This document shows positions 16,211 through 24,532 of a DNA stretch of 64,000 nt, one piece after another. The number at the start of each line of letters is the position of its first letter. Positions within the stretch are counted from its first letter, which is position 1. A program made the position numbers and the translations under genes. The notes under the pieces were generated by a model, which worked only from the letters and a program-made list of their open reading frames with translations, did not search any database and had not been told where the DNA came from. This stretch comes from Hungatella sp. UBA4396 (lineage in GTDB: Bacteria > Bacillota > Clostridia > Lachnospirales > Lachnospiraceae), in assembly GCA_002389905.1 (NCBI GenBank), contig DGRE01000049.1, forward strand, positions 23,524 to 87,523, written 5' to 3'.

Positions 16211-16908
16211 AGCTCTATACCGGCAAATTTATAGCCCATACCATGGACTGTGAGAATATAAACCGGTTTCTTCCTGTCGTCCTCGATCTTCGTCCGGATA
16301 CTTTTTATATAGGTATCAATACTTCTGTCATAGCCGTCAAAATTATCATCTAATGCATACGTAATAAGCTGTTCTCTGGTGAATATCCGGTTCGGTGCCT
16401 TAGCAAGTGTCACAAGTATCTTGTATTCCGTAGGGGTTAGTCCTGCTTCTTTTCCCCGCACCTTAACATCCCCGTTTTGAAAATCTATTACCAAATCTCC
16501 CCCGTTATAGGAAAAAGGAATCCCGGTAAGCTGATCACTTTCCACTCTTCTTAAAACTGCCTCGATCTTTGCCACTACCGTTCTTGGGCTGAAAGGCTTG
16601 AATATATAATCATCTGCCCCCACTTTTAGCCCTTTAATCAAATCATATTCCTCCGTTTTTGCCGTAAGCATGATAATCGGCACCCGGGAATGCATCCGAA
16701 TCATCTGACAAACCTGTTCACCCATAATATCCGGGAGCATCAGATCAAGTAAAATCAGTGAAACATCATTGTCCCGAAACAGTTCCATAGCCGTTGATCC
16801 GTCATAAGCACATAAAATATCATAGCCTGCTTTTCCTAAATATGCCTGTAATACTTCCACTATTTTCTCTTCATCATCCACTATAAGTATTGTTCTATGT
16901 TTCCTCAT
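16207..16908 (-). CDS. OmpR/PhoB-type response regulator
   Basis: 233 residues. The receiver domain has acidic pair D11-D12, phosphorylation site D55 (LLDLMLPD), T82 (MLTAK) and K104 (FKPFSP). The C-terminal winged helix (about 130-230) contains LTPTEYKIL and the YDRSIDTYIKSIRTK recognition region. It is cotranscribed with the upstream secreted NlpC/P60 gene (44-nt gap) and the downstream kinase. OmpR-family dimers bind tandem half-sites about one helical turn apart, matching the three 11-bp tandem repeats at 8956, 14760 and 17760. Confidence 0.95.
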   Translation of the reverse strand: MRKHRTILIVDDEEKIVEVLQAYLGKAGYDILCAYDGSTAMELFRDNDVSLILLDLMLPDIMGEQVCQMIRMHSRVPIIMLTAKTEEYDLIKGLKVGADDYIFKPFSPRTVVAKIEAVLRRVESDQLTGIPFSYNGGDLVIDFQNGDVKVRGKEAGLTPTEYKILVTLAKAPNRIFTREQLITYALDDNFDGYDRSIDTYIKSIRTKIEDDRKKPVYILTVHGMGYKFAGIEL

Positions 16909-16952
16909 GCCTCCGCTCTCCTTTATTTTTTATTATGCCCATGCTTTTTCGA

Positions 16953-17516
16953 TTAATATATAATTCGCCTTATCGAAAGAATGGGTTTATAAGTCACCGG
17001 AGATACCTTTATCCCATCTTCTGGAGTACTCGCATGAACCAATTGATTTTGTCCCATATAAATTCCTATATGTCCCTCATAAGACACAAGATCACCCGGC
17101 TTTGCATTCTCGATTCCATCTATGGTTTTTCCTGATAATCCTTGTTCACTGGAGGTCCTGGGAAGAGAAATTCCAAACTGTTTGTAAACACTCATGACAA
17201 ATCCTGAACAATCTGCACCTTCTGTCAGACTCGTTCCTCCGTATACATACGGATTTCCTATAAATTGAGAAGCAAATGCAACTACTTGTTCTCCTATATT
17301 TAATGACTGCACATCTTTTAACAAGATATCCGGACCTTTTTCTCCAGTGGTATTCAGCGCTGTCTCTAATGGAGGCTTTTCCACAATCGGTATCTCCTTA
17401 TGTATGTCATCAGCTACTTCCAAAGATATATTTGCTTTTGCCTGAACCATAAAGCAATCTGCCGAAATCAGTAATATTAACCCCAGCGTTACAACCGTAT
17501 TTTTGCTTTTTCGCAT
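16953..17516 (-). CDS. Secreted NlpC/P60 endopeptidase
   Basis: 187 residues with a signal peptide (LGLILLISADCFMVQAKA, cut near residue 27). The NlpC/P60 domain (about 75-187) has catalytic C103 in ADCSGFVMS, H149 in YEGHIGIY and a third polar position H162 in LVHAST. It should cleave D-glutamyl bonds in stem peptides outside the cell. It is the first gene of the regulator operon, GAGGGAG precedes its start, and promoter site C lies about 240 nt upstream. This gives a layout in which a wall hydrolase and its likely regulator are made together. Confidence 0.92.
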   Translation of the reverse strand: MRKSKNTVVTLGLILLISADCFMVQAKANISLEVADDIHKEIPIVEKPPLETALNTTGEKGPDILLKDVQSLNIGEQVVAFASQFIGNPYVYGGTSLTEGADCSGFVMSVYKQFGISLPRTSSEQGLSGKTIDGIENAKPGDLVSYEGHIGIYMGQNQLVHASTPEDGIKVSPVTYKPILSIRRIIY

Positions 17517-17957
17517 CTTCAGTATCTCCCTCTATTTTCACAGACCTATAAATCAAAACAAATTTGCAGAAATTTAATTGTTATAATTTATGGATCTGCT
17601 TAATTATCCTGTCAAGGACCTTTATCTTTTACATGTTTAATTATTTATAAAAAACCTCCCATATATAAAAAATTGATTAACATTCTACATTTAGTAAAAT
17701 GATAATTTCTATTGCAAAAACTATTGATAATAATTAAATAGAATATAAATTTGTAAGTAATTATATCAAAATATTATGGGAATAATATGGGAATGAAAAT
17801 AAAAATATTATACAAATCAAATCAGTAAAGCCAAGATATATGCTGCTGGGCAGTATAAGCACCCGATTGAACTGCAAAAATTCTGTTACCAGCACCTCAT
17901 CATAAGCGATGAAGAAATTCTGTCCTTTTCGCATAAAAAATCTTCCTATAAAATGAT
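17517..17957. other. AT-rich leader and spacer
   Basis: No supported gene. It holds promoter site C and a second possible promoter for the NlpC/P60-regulator operon: TTGACA on the minus strand (17610-17615) with CATAAA 17 nt further. A 74-codon hydrophobic frame here lacks a ribosome binding site and overlaps site C, so I leave it out. Confidence 0.5.
17760..17794 (-). promoter_or_regulatory. Predicted response-regulator promoter, site C
   Basis: Minus strand half-sites CCCATATTATT and CCCATAATATT, 11-bp spacing, then 9 nt to a perfect -10 TATAAT. Strongest -10 of the three sites. Transcription from here would give a leader of about 235 nt before the secreted NlpC/P60 gene, implying autoregulation. 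Confidence 0.65.
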
Positions 17958-18006
17958 AGCAAAGTATAAAAGCCAGGATCCACACTCCCGGCTTTTATAC
18001 TTTGCT
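17958..18006. terminator. Long inverted repeat, probable terminator of the P-type ATPase gene
   Basis: AGCAAAGTATAAAAGCC and its perfect complement GGCTTTTATACTTTGCT, 17 bp with a 15-nt loop, 36 nt after the ATPase stop codon. No long U-tract; symmetrical, so it could act both ways. Confidence 0.6.
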
Positions 18007-18041
18007 AATAGAATACGAGTTTCATAAGCAACGTCTGCAGC

Positions 18042-19913
18042 TTAATACTCTTTCAGATTCTTAACGTTGAGCATGCGGATTGCATTCAGGATTGCAAGGA
18101 TTGCCACGCCTACGTCTGCAAAGATGGCCGCCCACATGGATGCCATACCGATAGCGCCCAAAACGAGAACCACACCTTTCACAAATAACGCGAAAGCAAT
18201 ATTCTGTTTTACAATGCGCAGTGTTTTCTTGGAAAGCTGAATGGCCGTGGCAAGCTTAGAGGGCTCATCGGTCATAATAACGATGTCAGCTGCCTCAATT
18301 GCCGCATCCGAACCCAGACCGCCCATAGCAATACCAATATCGGCTCTCGCAAGCACAGGCGCGTCATTAATGCCATCACCTACAAAGGCAAGCTTTCCCT
18401 TGGAGGATTTCTGTTTAAAAAGTTCCTCCACCTGCCCGACCTTATCCGCCGGAAGCAGTTCCGTATATACCTTATCCAGACCAAGCTGACCGGCAACCTT
18501 CTCGCCGATTTTTTTGGAATCTCCAGTAAGCATAACAATCTGGCGAATATGTGCAGCTTTCAGCTCCTGGATCGCCCGTGCGGCATCCTCTTTCACTTCA
18601 TCAGCAATGATGACATACCCCACATAGCGTTTGTCAACTGCAACATGTACGACCGTTCCGATGATATCTTCCGGTTCGATAAAGGGGATCTCCAGCTTTC
18701 TCATCAGCTTGATATTACCGGCGGATACAGATTTTCCGTCTACATGTGCTGTCACGCCGTGCCCGGAGATTTCTTCAACATCTGCAATTCGGGCAGCATC
18801 AATTTCTTTTCCATAGGCTTTCTTTAGCGAAAGAGAGATGGGATGGTTGGAATAGCTTTCGGCATAGGCAGTCAGCTCCAGCAGTTCCTCTTTCCTGATT
18901 CCCTGAGGTACTACCTCTTGAACTTTAAAGATACCCTTTGTCAGCGTACCAGTTTTATCAAATACAACAATCTCTGTTTGGGCAAGAGCCTCCAGATAGT
19001 TACTTCCTTTTACTAAAATCCCGCGCCGTGATGCTCCACCGATACCGCCGAAGAAGCTGAGCGGAATCGAAATTACCAACGCACAGGGACAGGAAATCAC
19101 CAGGAAGATCAGTCCGCGATAGACCCAATCGCTAAAAGTTGCTCCCGGCAATACCAGCGGAGGAATCACTGCCATGAGTACTGCAATAATTACCACGATA
19201 GGGGTATAATAGCGCGCAAACTTGGTAATAAAGTTTTCTGAGTTAGATTTTTTGGTGCTTGCGTTTTCTACCAAATCAAGTATTTTGCTTACGGTGGATT
19301 CCCCGAATTCCTTGGTAACACGGGCAGTCAGCAAACCATTAATATTGATGCACCCGCTGAGCAGACTGTCGCCCTCTGACACTTCACGGGGCAGGGACTC
19401 GCCGGTCAGGGCAGAAGTATCCACTGTGGAGCTGCCCTCTGTTACAATGGCATCCAGCGGAACCTTTTCTCCCGCCTTGATGACAATAATATCATCAATC
19501 TGAACATCGTCCGGGTCCACCTTTTCCAGCTTATCGCCCCTCTGAACGTTGGCGTAATCTGGACGGATATCCATTAAGCTGGCAATGGATTTGCGCGATT
19601 TGTCCACCGCATAGCTCTGGAACAGCTCACCTACCTGATAGAACAGCATAACTGCGACACCCTCAGCAAAATCACCTACAATAAAAGCGCCGATTGTGGC
19701 AACACTCATCAGAAAGTTTTCGTCAAATACCTGCCCCCGCAAAATATTACGGATGGCACGCCAGAGTACATCGCCGCCAATAATGACGTAAGCAATCAGA
19801 AATATACCAAGGGACAAAATTGTATTATCTGTTTTATATAGAATTCCCGTTGCATAAACGAATGTGCCAACCAGTATTTTCACCAGCCGTTTTTGGTTTG
19901 ATGTCAGTTTCAT
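18042..19913 (-). CDS. Zn/Cd-type P1B ATPase without its own HMA domain
   Basis: 623 residues with the P1B-2 signatures: SCPCALVIS metal-binding helix, DKTGTLTKG phosphorylation site, TGES actuator loop, SNHPI (HP motif), MLTGDS and GDGINDAP. CPC with a downstream Asp-rich final helix (ADVGVAIL) points to export of Zn2+, Cd2+ or Pb2+. The usual N-terminal heavy-metal domain is absent and is encoded separately by the gene just upstream (3-nt gap). Paralogue of the ATPase at 21045-22955, roughly two-thirds identical by eye. Controlled with the HMA gene from the operator region at 20187-20241. Confidence 0.93.
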   Translation of the reverse strand: MKLTSNQKRLVKILVGTFVYATGILYKTDNTILSLGIFLIAYVIIGGDVLWRAIRNILRGQVFDENFLMSVATIGAFIVGDFAEGVAVMLFYQVGELFQSYAVDKSRKSIASLMDIRPDYANVQRGDKLEKVDPDDVQIDDIIVIKAGEKVPLDAIVTEGSSTVDTSALTGESLPREVSEGDSLLSGCININGLLTARVTKEFGESTVSKILDLVENASTKKSNSENFITKFARYYTPIVVIIAVLMAVIPPLVLPGATFSDWVYRGLIFLVISCPCALVISIPLSFFGGIGGASRRGILVKGSNYLEALAQTEIVVFDKTGTLTKGIFKVQEVVPQGIRKEELLELTAYAESYSNHPISLSLKKAYGKEIDAARIADVEEISGHGVTAHVDGKSVSAGNIKLMRKLEIPFIEPEDIIGTVVHVAVDKRYVGYVIIADEVKEDAARAIQELKAAHIRQIVMLTGDSKKIGEKVAGQLGLDKVYTELLPADKVGQVEELFKQKSSKGKLAFVGDGINDAPVLARADIGIAMGGLGSDAAIEAADIVIMTDEPSKLATAIQLSKKTLRIVKQNIAFALFVKGVVLVLGAIGMASMWAAIFADVGVAILAILNAIRMLNVKNLKEY

Positions 19914-19916
19914 ATG

Positions 19917-20138
19917 CTAAGCCTTCTTTACAACAACATCCGGCTCAAGCTTTTTCACAATTCCCTTGGCCTGTTCAACGATACGGTCGAAGCCGACATC
20001 ATCACCCTCAATTACCATCTTTGTGGTCATAAAGTTAACAGTCGCAGAGGTAACGCCGGACAAAGCCGCAACCTGCGTTTCAATTCTGGATGCGCAATTC
20101 GCACAGTCCAGACCTTCAAGTTTGAATGTTTTTTTCAT
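19917..20138 (-). CDS. HMA metal-binding protein
   Basis: 73 residues with ferredoxin-like HMA fold: GLDCANCASRIE supplies the CxxC metal site, followed by GVTSATVNF and DRIVEQAKGIVKKL. It looks like the detached N-terminal domain of the P-type ATPase encoded 3 nt downstream. It may act as metallochaperone or regulatory domain in trans. AGGAGG precedes the start. The gene is the first of the minus-strand unit facing the divergent repressor gene. Confidence 0.93.
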   Translation of the reverse strand: MKKTFKLEGLDCANCASRIETQVAALSGVTSATVNFMTTKMVIEGDDVGFDRIVEQAKGIVKKLEPDVVVKKA

Positions 20139-20186
20139 GTAAATACCTCCTGATTGATTGATTTTTAGTTAAAAACTTGCTACAAT

Positions 20187-20212
20187 AACAGTTGAGTATA
20201 TTTTCAACTGTT
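20187..20212. promoter_or_regulatory. CadC/SmtB-type operator 1
   Basis: Perfect palindrome AACAGTTGA, 8-nt spacer, TCAACTGTT between the divergent HMA/ATPase unit and the repressor gene. TTGA...TCAA half-sites are those of ArsR/SmtB family metal sensors. Confidence 0.7.
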
Positions 20213-20225
20213 GCGTTCATTATAG

Positions 20226-20241
20226 TTGAGTGTGCGCTCAA
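20226..20241. promoter_or_regulatory. CadC/SmtB-type operator 2
   Basis: TTGAG, 6 nt, CTCAA, 13 nt from operator 1 in the same divergent promoter region; weaker arms. Confidence 0.6.
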
Positions 20242-20319
20242 TTGTCAAGAGTTATTTGAATATTAATTATATTTTAGATTTAAGCTTTATAGAAAGAATA
20301 AAAAAGAAGGTGAAGTGCA

Positions 20320-20694
20320 ATGATAAAAAAAGAAGAATTGATTTGTGACTGCGATGTCATTCATGCAGATGTTGTGGAAACGGTAAAAACGAAAATGCCG
20401 GAAGAAAACGAATTATATGATCTATCTGATTTCTTTAAGGTGCTCGGAGACAGCACAAGGTCAAAAATTATCTGGGCACTGGATGAACATGAAATGTGTG
20501 TCTGTGATTTAGCGGCGTTACTCAATATGACTAAATCAGCTATCTCTCACCAATTACGTGCTCTGCGTGAAGCCAATCTGGTCATAAACCGCAGAGAAGG
20601 AAAAAATGTATTTTATTCTCTTGCAGATGAACATGTAAAGCAAATTTTCGAGAAAGGACTGGAGCATATTCGAGAAAAAATAACGGAAGAATAA
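20320..20694 (+). CDS. ArsR/SmtB-family metal-responsive repressor (CadC-like)
   Basis: 124 residues with winged-helix core MTKSAISHQLRALREANLV. Both known metal sites of the family are visible: an N-terminal/alpha3 thiolate set C9, C11, C60, C62 (CadC type, Cd/Pb), and an alpha5 set D103, H105, H116, E119 with the exact SmtB spacing (Zn). Metal binding should release it from the TTGA/TCAA palindromes upstream of itself and of both ATPase units. AAGAAGGTG precedes the start. A very strong terminator follows. Confidence 0.92.
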   Translation: MIKKEELICDCDVIHADVVETVKTKMPEENELYDLSDFFKVLGDSTRSKIIWALDEHEMCVCDLAALLNMTKSAISHQLRALREANLVINRREGKNVFYSLADEHVKQIFEKGLEHIREKITEE

Positions 20695-20727
20695 CTATTA
20701 ACCGAAAAACTATAACCAGGACCTAAC

Positions 20728-20770
20728 GAGAGGGGGGGATCGTTGATTCGATCCCCCCTCTCATTTTTAT
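20728..20770 (+). terminator. Terminator of the cadC-like gene
   Basis: GAGAGGGGGGGATCG, TTGATT loop, CGATCCCCCCTCTC, then ATTTTTAT; 14-bp stem, 33 nt after the stop codon. Confidence 0.9.
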
Positions 20771-20792
20771 AAAATATTGTAATAGCCGTTGG

Positions 20793-20839
20793 CATTTGAG
20801 TATCTATTCAACTATAACACAGTTGAGCAAGTGATCAAC
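20793..20839. promoter_or_regulatory. CadC/SmtB-type operator pair before the second ATPase
   Basis: TTTGAGTATCTATTCAACT (20795-20813) and GTTGAGCAAGTGATCAAC (20822-20839): two TTGA...TCAA palindromes of the same type as those at 20187-20241. They place the second ATPase under the same repressor. Confidence 0.6.
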
Positions 20840-20929
20840 CGTTTATTATTCATAGACGGAGACTCTTATTCCACCGGAATAAACATAATACACAGATTTA
20901 GAAACTGTTGTCAAACACTGTGTTCTGTC

Positions 20930-21033
20930 TGAAACAGCAAAGCGGCAGCAGATGGTAAAATCATATTTTACTCTTTTGCAGATGACCATGTAATGGATAT
21001 TTTATTACAAGATTTTAAACACATAAACGAAGG
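20930..21033 (+). pseudogene. 3' remnant of a second cadC-like repressor gene
   Basis: The frame at about 20945-21030 reads AAADGKIIFYSFADDHVMD, then LLQDFKHINE. The intact repressor ends REGKNVFYSLADEHVKQ, then IFEKGLEHIRE. The aligned FYS.AD.HV block and spacing show a decayed copy of the repressor's last helices. No start or DNA-binding domain is left. The second ATPase presumably once had its own linked repressor; the ribosome binding site of the ATPase overlaps the end of this relic. Confidence 0.65.
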
Positions 21034-21044
21034 AAAGGTTGGAA

Positions 21045-22955
21045 ATGAATATGGCACACAATCATGAACACTCCCACAACCATGTGCATGGAGGAGGAGA
21101 CTTAAACAAAACAAAAATCATACAATTGGTATCGGGTATTCTTCTGTTTGGAATAGGCCTGGTGCTGAAAGAAGCTTTCCCTGAAGCTGCTGCTTACCAT
21201 TTTGTCACTTTTGCACTCAGTTATTTAATCCTGGGCGGAGAAGTGGTTCTGCGGGCACTGAAAAATATTACCAAGGGTCAGATCTTTGACGAAAACTTTC
21301 TGATGAGTGTTGCCACAATCGGCGCTTTCGCAATCGGGGATTTTGCGGAAGGCGTTGCGGTAATGCTGTTCTATCAGGTAGGTGAATATTTTCAGGATGC
21401 GGCAGTGCGCAAATCCAAAAAGTCTATTACTTCTTTAATGGATATCCGTCCCGATTATGCTAACCTCAAGCGTGGAAACAATACGGAAAAGGTTGCGCCT
21501 GACACTGTGAAAATCGGTGATATTATCATGATTCGTCCCGGCGAAAAAGTTCCCCTGGACGGTACGGTTCTTGACGGGGAATCCATGCTGGACACCAGCG
21601 CGCTAACCGGTGAATCTGTTCCGCGTTCTGTGAAAACTGGGGAAGCCGTACTAGCTGGCTGTATCAATCAGAACAGCGTGCTGACCGTGGAGGTGACCAA
21701 GGAATTCGGTGAATCTACCGTGGCAAAAATTATTGACCTTGTGGAGAATGCCAGCAGTAAAAAGGCTCCCTCTGAAAACTTTATTACAACCTTTTCGCGC
21801 TACTATACACCGGTAGTGGTAGGGCTTGCGCTCCTGCTTGCCGTTGTTCCCCCATTGTTTTTCGGTGGCAATTGGTCGGAATGGGTCAACCGGGGACTGA
21901 TTTTCCTGGTTATCTCCTGCCCCTGTGCACTGGTTATTTCGATTCCTCTCGGCTTTTTCGGCGGCATTGGCGCCGCTTCCCGTCGGGGCATCTTGGTGAA
22001 GGGCAGCAACTATCTGGAAGCGCTCGACAGTTTGGATACGGTTGTGTTTGATAAGACCGGTACGCTGACCAAGGGCGTATTCGCCGTCAGAAGCTTGCAC
22101 CCTGCCGGTAAAACTACGGTCGCACAGCTTTTGGAGTATGCAGCCAAAGCCGAAAGCTTCTCTAACCATCCCATTGCGCTTTCCATTATGAAAGCATATG
22201 GCGGCAAGGTTGCCAGGGATACCCTGCGGGATTATGAAGAGATTTCCGGACACGGCATCCGTGTAACGGCGGAAGGAGCGGTGATTCTTGCCGGTAACGA
22301 TAAGCTGATGAAGCGGGAAAATATTGAATTTAAGCAGAATGATGAAATCGGCACCAAAGTATATATCGCGGTAAATGGTACATTTGCCGGAACCATAGTC
22401 ATAACTGATGAAATTAAGGCTGACAGCCATATGGCAATTGCACGCCTGAAGGAAGCCGGTGTGCGCAGAACAGTAATGCTCACAGGGGACAACGGACAGA
22501 TTGCCGAAGCAATTGCCGGAGAACTTGGTCTGGATGAGGTGCATGCACAGCTGTTGCCCGACCAAAAGGTGGAGCGGCTTGAATTTCTGGATAAAAATAA
22601 GCCTACGAAGGGTAAGCTGGCATTTGTAGGAGATGGCATCAACGATGCGCCGGTACTGGCACGTGCGGACATCGGTATTGCCATGGGCGGGCTGGGCTCG
22701 GACGCCGCCATTGAAGCGGCCGATGTTGTGTTAATGACCGATGAACCTTCCAAGCTGGCGGATGCCGTAACCATCGCACGTAAAACCAAACGAATTGTCT
22801 GGCAGAACATCGCGTTTGCTCTTGGCGTAAAGGGAATTTTCCTGCTACTGGGTGCTTACGGTATCGCTACTATGTGGGAAGCCGTTTTTGCAGACGTAGG
22901 TGTTTCTCTTATCGCGATTCTCAACGCCATGCGGGTTCTGCGGACCAAAAACTAA
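21045..22955 (+). CDS. Zn/Cd-type P1B ATPase with His-rich N-terminus
   Basis: 636 residues. Starts MNMAHNHEHSHNHVHGGGD, a His-rich metal-binding tail replacing an HMA domain. It has all P1B-2 motifs: TGES, SCPCALVIS, DKTGTLTKG, SNHPI, MLTGDN and GDGINDAP, then the ADVGVSLI final helix. ATG at 21045 chosen from AGGAAAGG six nt upstream; TTG at 21039 and ATG at 21051 are alternatives. Exports Zn2+/Cd2+/Pb2+. Diverged paralogue of the 18042-19913 enzyme; the two differ in N-terminal metal module (His tail versus separate HMA), so they may differ in affinity or regulation. Confidence 0.93.
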   Translation: MNMAHNHEHSHNHVHGGGDLNKTKIIQLVSGILLFGIGLVLKEAFPEAAAYHFVTFALSYLILGGEVVLRALKNITKGQIFDENFLMSVATIGAFAIGDFAEGVAVMLFYQVGEYFQDAAVRKSKKSITSLMDIRPDYANLKRGNNTEKVAPDTVKIGDIIMIRPGEKVPLDGTVLDGESMLDTSALTGESVPRSVKTGEAVLAGCINQNSVLTVEVTKEFGESTVAKIIDLVENASSKKAPSENFITTFSRYYTPVVVGLALLLAVVPPLFFGGNWSEWVNRGLIFLVISCPCALVISIPLGFFGGIGAASRRGILVKGSNYLEALDSLDTVVFDKTGTLTKGVFAVRSLHPAGKTTVAQLLEYAAKAESFSNHPIALSIMKAYGGKVARDTLRDYEEISGHGIRVTAEGAVILAGNDKLMKRENIEFKQNDEIGTKVYIAVNGTFAGTIVITDEIKADSHMAIARLKEAGVRRTVMLTGDNGQIAEAIAGELGLDEVHAQLLPDQKVERLEFLDKNKPTKGKLAFVGDGINDAPVLARADIGIAMGGLGSDAAIEAADVVLMTDEPSKLADAVTIARKTKRIVWQNIAFALGVKGIFLLLGAYGIATMWEAVFADVGVSLIAILNAMRVLRTKN

Positions 22956-23348
22956 CACCTGAGGATCCTTTGCAGCCCAATACTTGCAGCTCCTCCTGTA
23001 TGAACATGATGAGGGATCCGAGGGACGGTTACTGTCTGATCGTTCCAGATCTCTCTTCTCACGAGGAAGATCCTTCCACATTTTAGTTCGTTTCATCAGA
23101 GGCAGAGCGCTTGACCGCCTATTAAAAAGAAAATTATTATGATGAAATGGAATTACTGAGGACCCGCTTTATGTGGCCGCACTTTACAATTATTTCAATG
23201 ATTACAAGGTGTTACTTCAGCAAAGTATGTAACTATCCATGAAGTTACTGTAATCTCTTAAATTCCCCCACATTTCTCCCATATTTTAAGAGTATGCTAT
23301 AAATCTAATTACACAAATCATTTAATCAGTGGAAAGGAAATAACTTTT
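22956..23348. other. Intergenic stretch, no gene seen
   Basis: About 390 bp. GAGGGACGGTTACTGTCTG near 23020 resembles debris of clostridial repeat or transposon ends, but no open frame survives. A possible -10 TATAAA near 23297 and the site GGAAAGGAAAT lie before the zinc-ribbon gene. Confidence 0.4.
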
Positions 23349-23627
23349 ATGAGCTTTTTTTCACATTTAAGAAAACATGGATCTCATCATTCACATATGG
23401 GAAGCAGTTACTATCAACGACCTCCCCAAACGTATACTGAAAGTCCAAATTTATCACAGCCTCCTATGTTATGTCCGAACTGCCAGTTCAGCGCTGCTTC
23501 AAACTCCAATTTTTGCCCTGCTTGCGGCACTAAAATGATACAAAGTATTTCGTTCAGTTGCCATCAATGTAATACTGTTATTCCAAGTTCTTCAAATTTT
23601 TGTCCTCATTGTGGGGCGAAGGTCTAA
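23349..23627 (+). CDS. Double zinc-ribbon protein (92 aa)
   Basis: N-terminal His/Ser-rich segment (HSHMGSSYYQ), then two zinc ribbons: CPNCQFSAASNSNFCPACG (about 42-60) and CHQCNTVIPSSSNFCPHCG (about 71-89). No membrane segment. It is followed after 4 nt by the kinase gene, so the two are coexpressed. Zinc ribbons often form the N-terminal module of bacterial kinase-like proteins; here the module is a separate protein, probably a partner or substrate. GGAAAGGAAAT precedes the start. Confidence 0.8.
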   Translation: MSFFSHLRKHGSHHSHMGSSYYQRPPQTYTESPNLSQPPMLCPNCQFSAASNSNFCPACGTKMIQSISFSCHQCNTVIPSSSNFCPHCGAKV

Positions 23628-23631
23628 AGGG

Positions 23632-24366
23632 ATGTATTATGATTTTCATCATGGAACTAAGGCTATTGCAGGTTATACACTTGAAAAAGAATTAGGTACT
23701 GGTTTATTTGGAACGTGTTATTTATGCAAAAACCAATTAGGAAAACCTGTCATTTTAAAACAATATAAAGCAGAAGCTTTTCAAATTAACCCCAAAAAAA
23801 ATCATTATGAGGCAAGCACTCTCTCCACTCTAACATACCCTGCAATCCCAAGGCTTTTTGGCATCCTGCACACTAGAACCTCAATGTACTTATTGTTGGA
23901 ATACATGCCAGGAAATACATTAGCAAAAAATTTATTTTATTTTCAAAAAACTTTCAACAATTCTGACATCTTTCGAATCGGTTTACAATTGCTTTCTGTA
24001 ATAGACTATCTTCATATGAGAAATATCGTACACAGAGATATTAGTATTGATAACATTATTGATGACGGAGTACAAATATCTCTTGTGGATTTTGGAATGT
24101 CTCGTTCAATTCGTTACGAAGAACCTGGGGCTTGGCTTGATTATTATTGTTTCGGCGAAGTATTGCTGTTTTTACTTTATTCTCGATTCACCAGAAACAA
24201 TGGACAATCTACTGCTTCTACTCCTTGGTATGAAGAACTGAAACTCCCCTCATATCACAAAGAGTTTATTAACCGTTTGTTAAATAAAGAAAAACCATTT
24301 ATGAATGTAGCAGAAATAACATTCCATTTTACAAAATTTATGAAAAGCTTACCAAGATTTATTTAA
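23632..24366 (+). CDS. Small cytosolic Ser/Thr protein kinase
   Basis: 244 residues if started at MYYDFHHGTK, 4 nt after the zinc-ribbon stop. Bacterial Hanks-type kinase: glycine loop G22TGLFGT, ATP lysine K43 (VILKQYK), alphaC Glu near 60, catalytic H134-R135-D136 with N141, and D153-F-G155. No membrane helix or PASTA repeats, unlike the housekeeping PrkC kinase. The C-lobe is short and shows DYYCFGEVL in place of the usual DxxxLG segment, keeping an Asp. AT-rich relative to the flanking ATPase. Substrate unknown; the coupled zinc-ribbon protein is the obvious candidate. Confidence 0.88.
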   Translation: MYYDFHHGTKAIAGYTLEKELGTGLFGTCYLCKNQLGKPVILKQYKAEAFQINPKKNHYEASTLSTLTYPAIPRLFGILHTRTSMYLLLEYMPGNTLAKNLFYFQKTFNNSDIFRIGLQLLSVIDYLHMRNIVHRDISIDNIIDDGVQISLVDFGMSRSIRYEEPGAWLDYYCFGEVLLFLLYSRFTRNNGQSTASTPWYEELKLPSYHKEFINRLLNKEKPFMNVAEITFHFTKFMKSLPRFI

Positions 24367-24424
24367 ACTAATAGTGGTGAATCACTTTTGCAACAATAAG
24401 CAATAAGCACCATTTCTATTAGTC
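24365..24424 (+). terminator. Inverted repeat after the kinase gene
   Basis: CTAATAG..TGGTG and CACCA..CTATTAG arms separated by about 30 nt; no clear U-tract. Possible weak terminator. Confidence 0.4.
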
Positions 24425-24532
24425 CATAACCGGTATCATAGAATAAATATATTTTTCTTTTTCTGTCGTTAAAGTTTCTTAGATTGAGAGGTTCACTTTC
24501 ACGGTTCACCATGAACCCTTCCATAGTCCATG

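Noticed and set aside
17761..17985. 74-codon hydrophobic frame upstream of the NlpC/P60 gene
   Set aside because: No ribosome binding site, very AT-rich, overlaps promoter site C and the terminator repeat.
21651..22565. 304-codon open frame antisense to the second P-type ATPase
   Set aside because: It is a mirror frame of a conserved ATPase with no ribosome binding site and no recognisable domain; similar antisense frames appear over the other ATPase.
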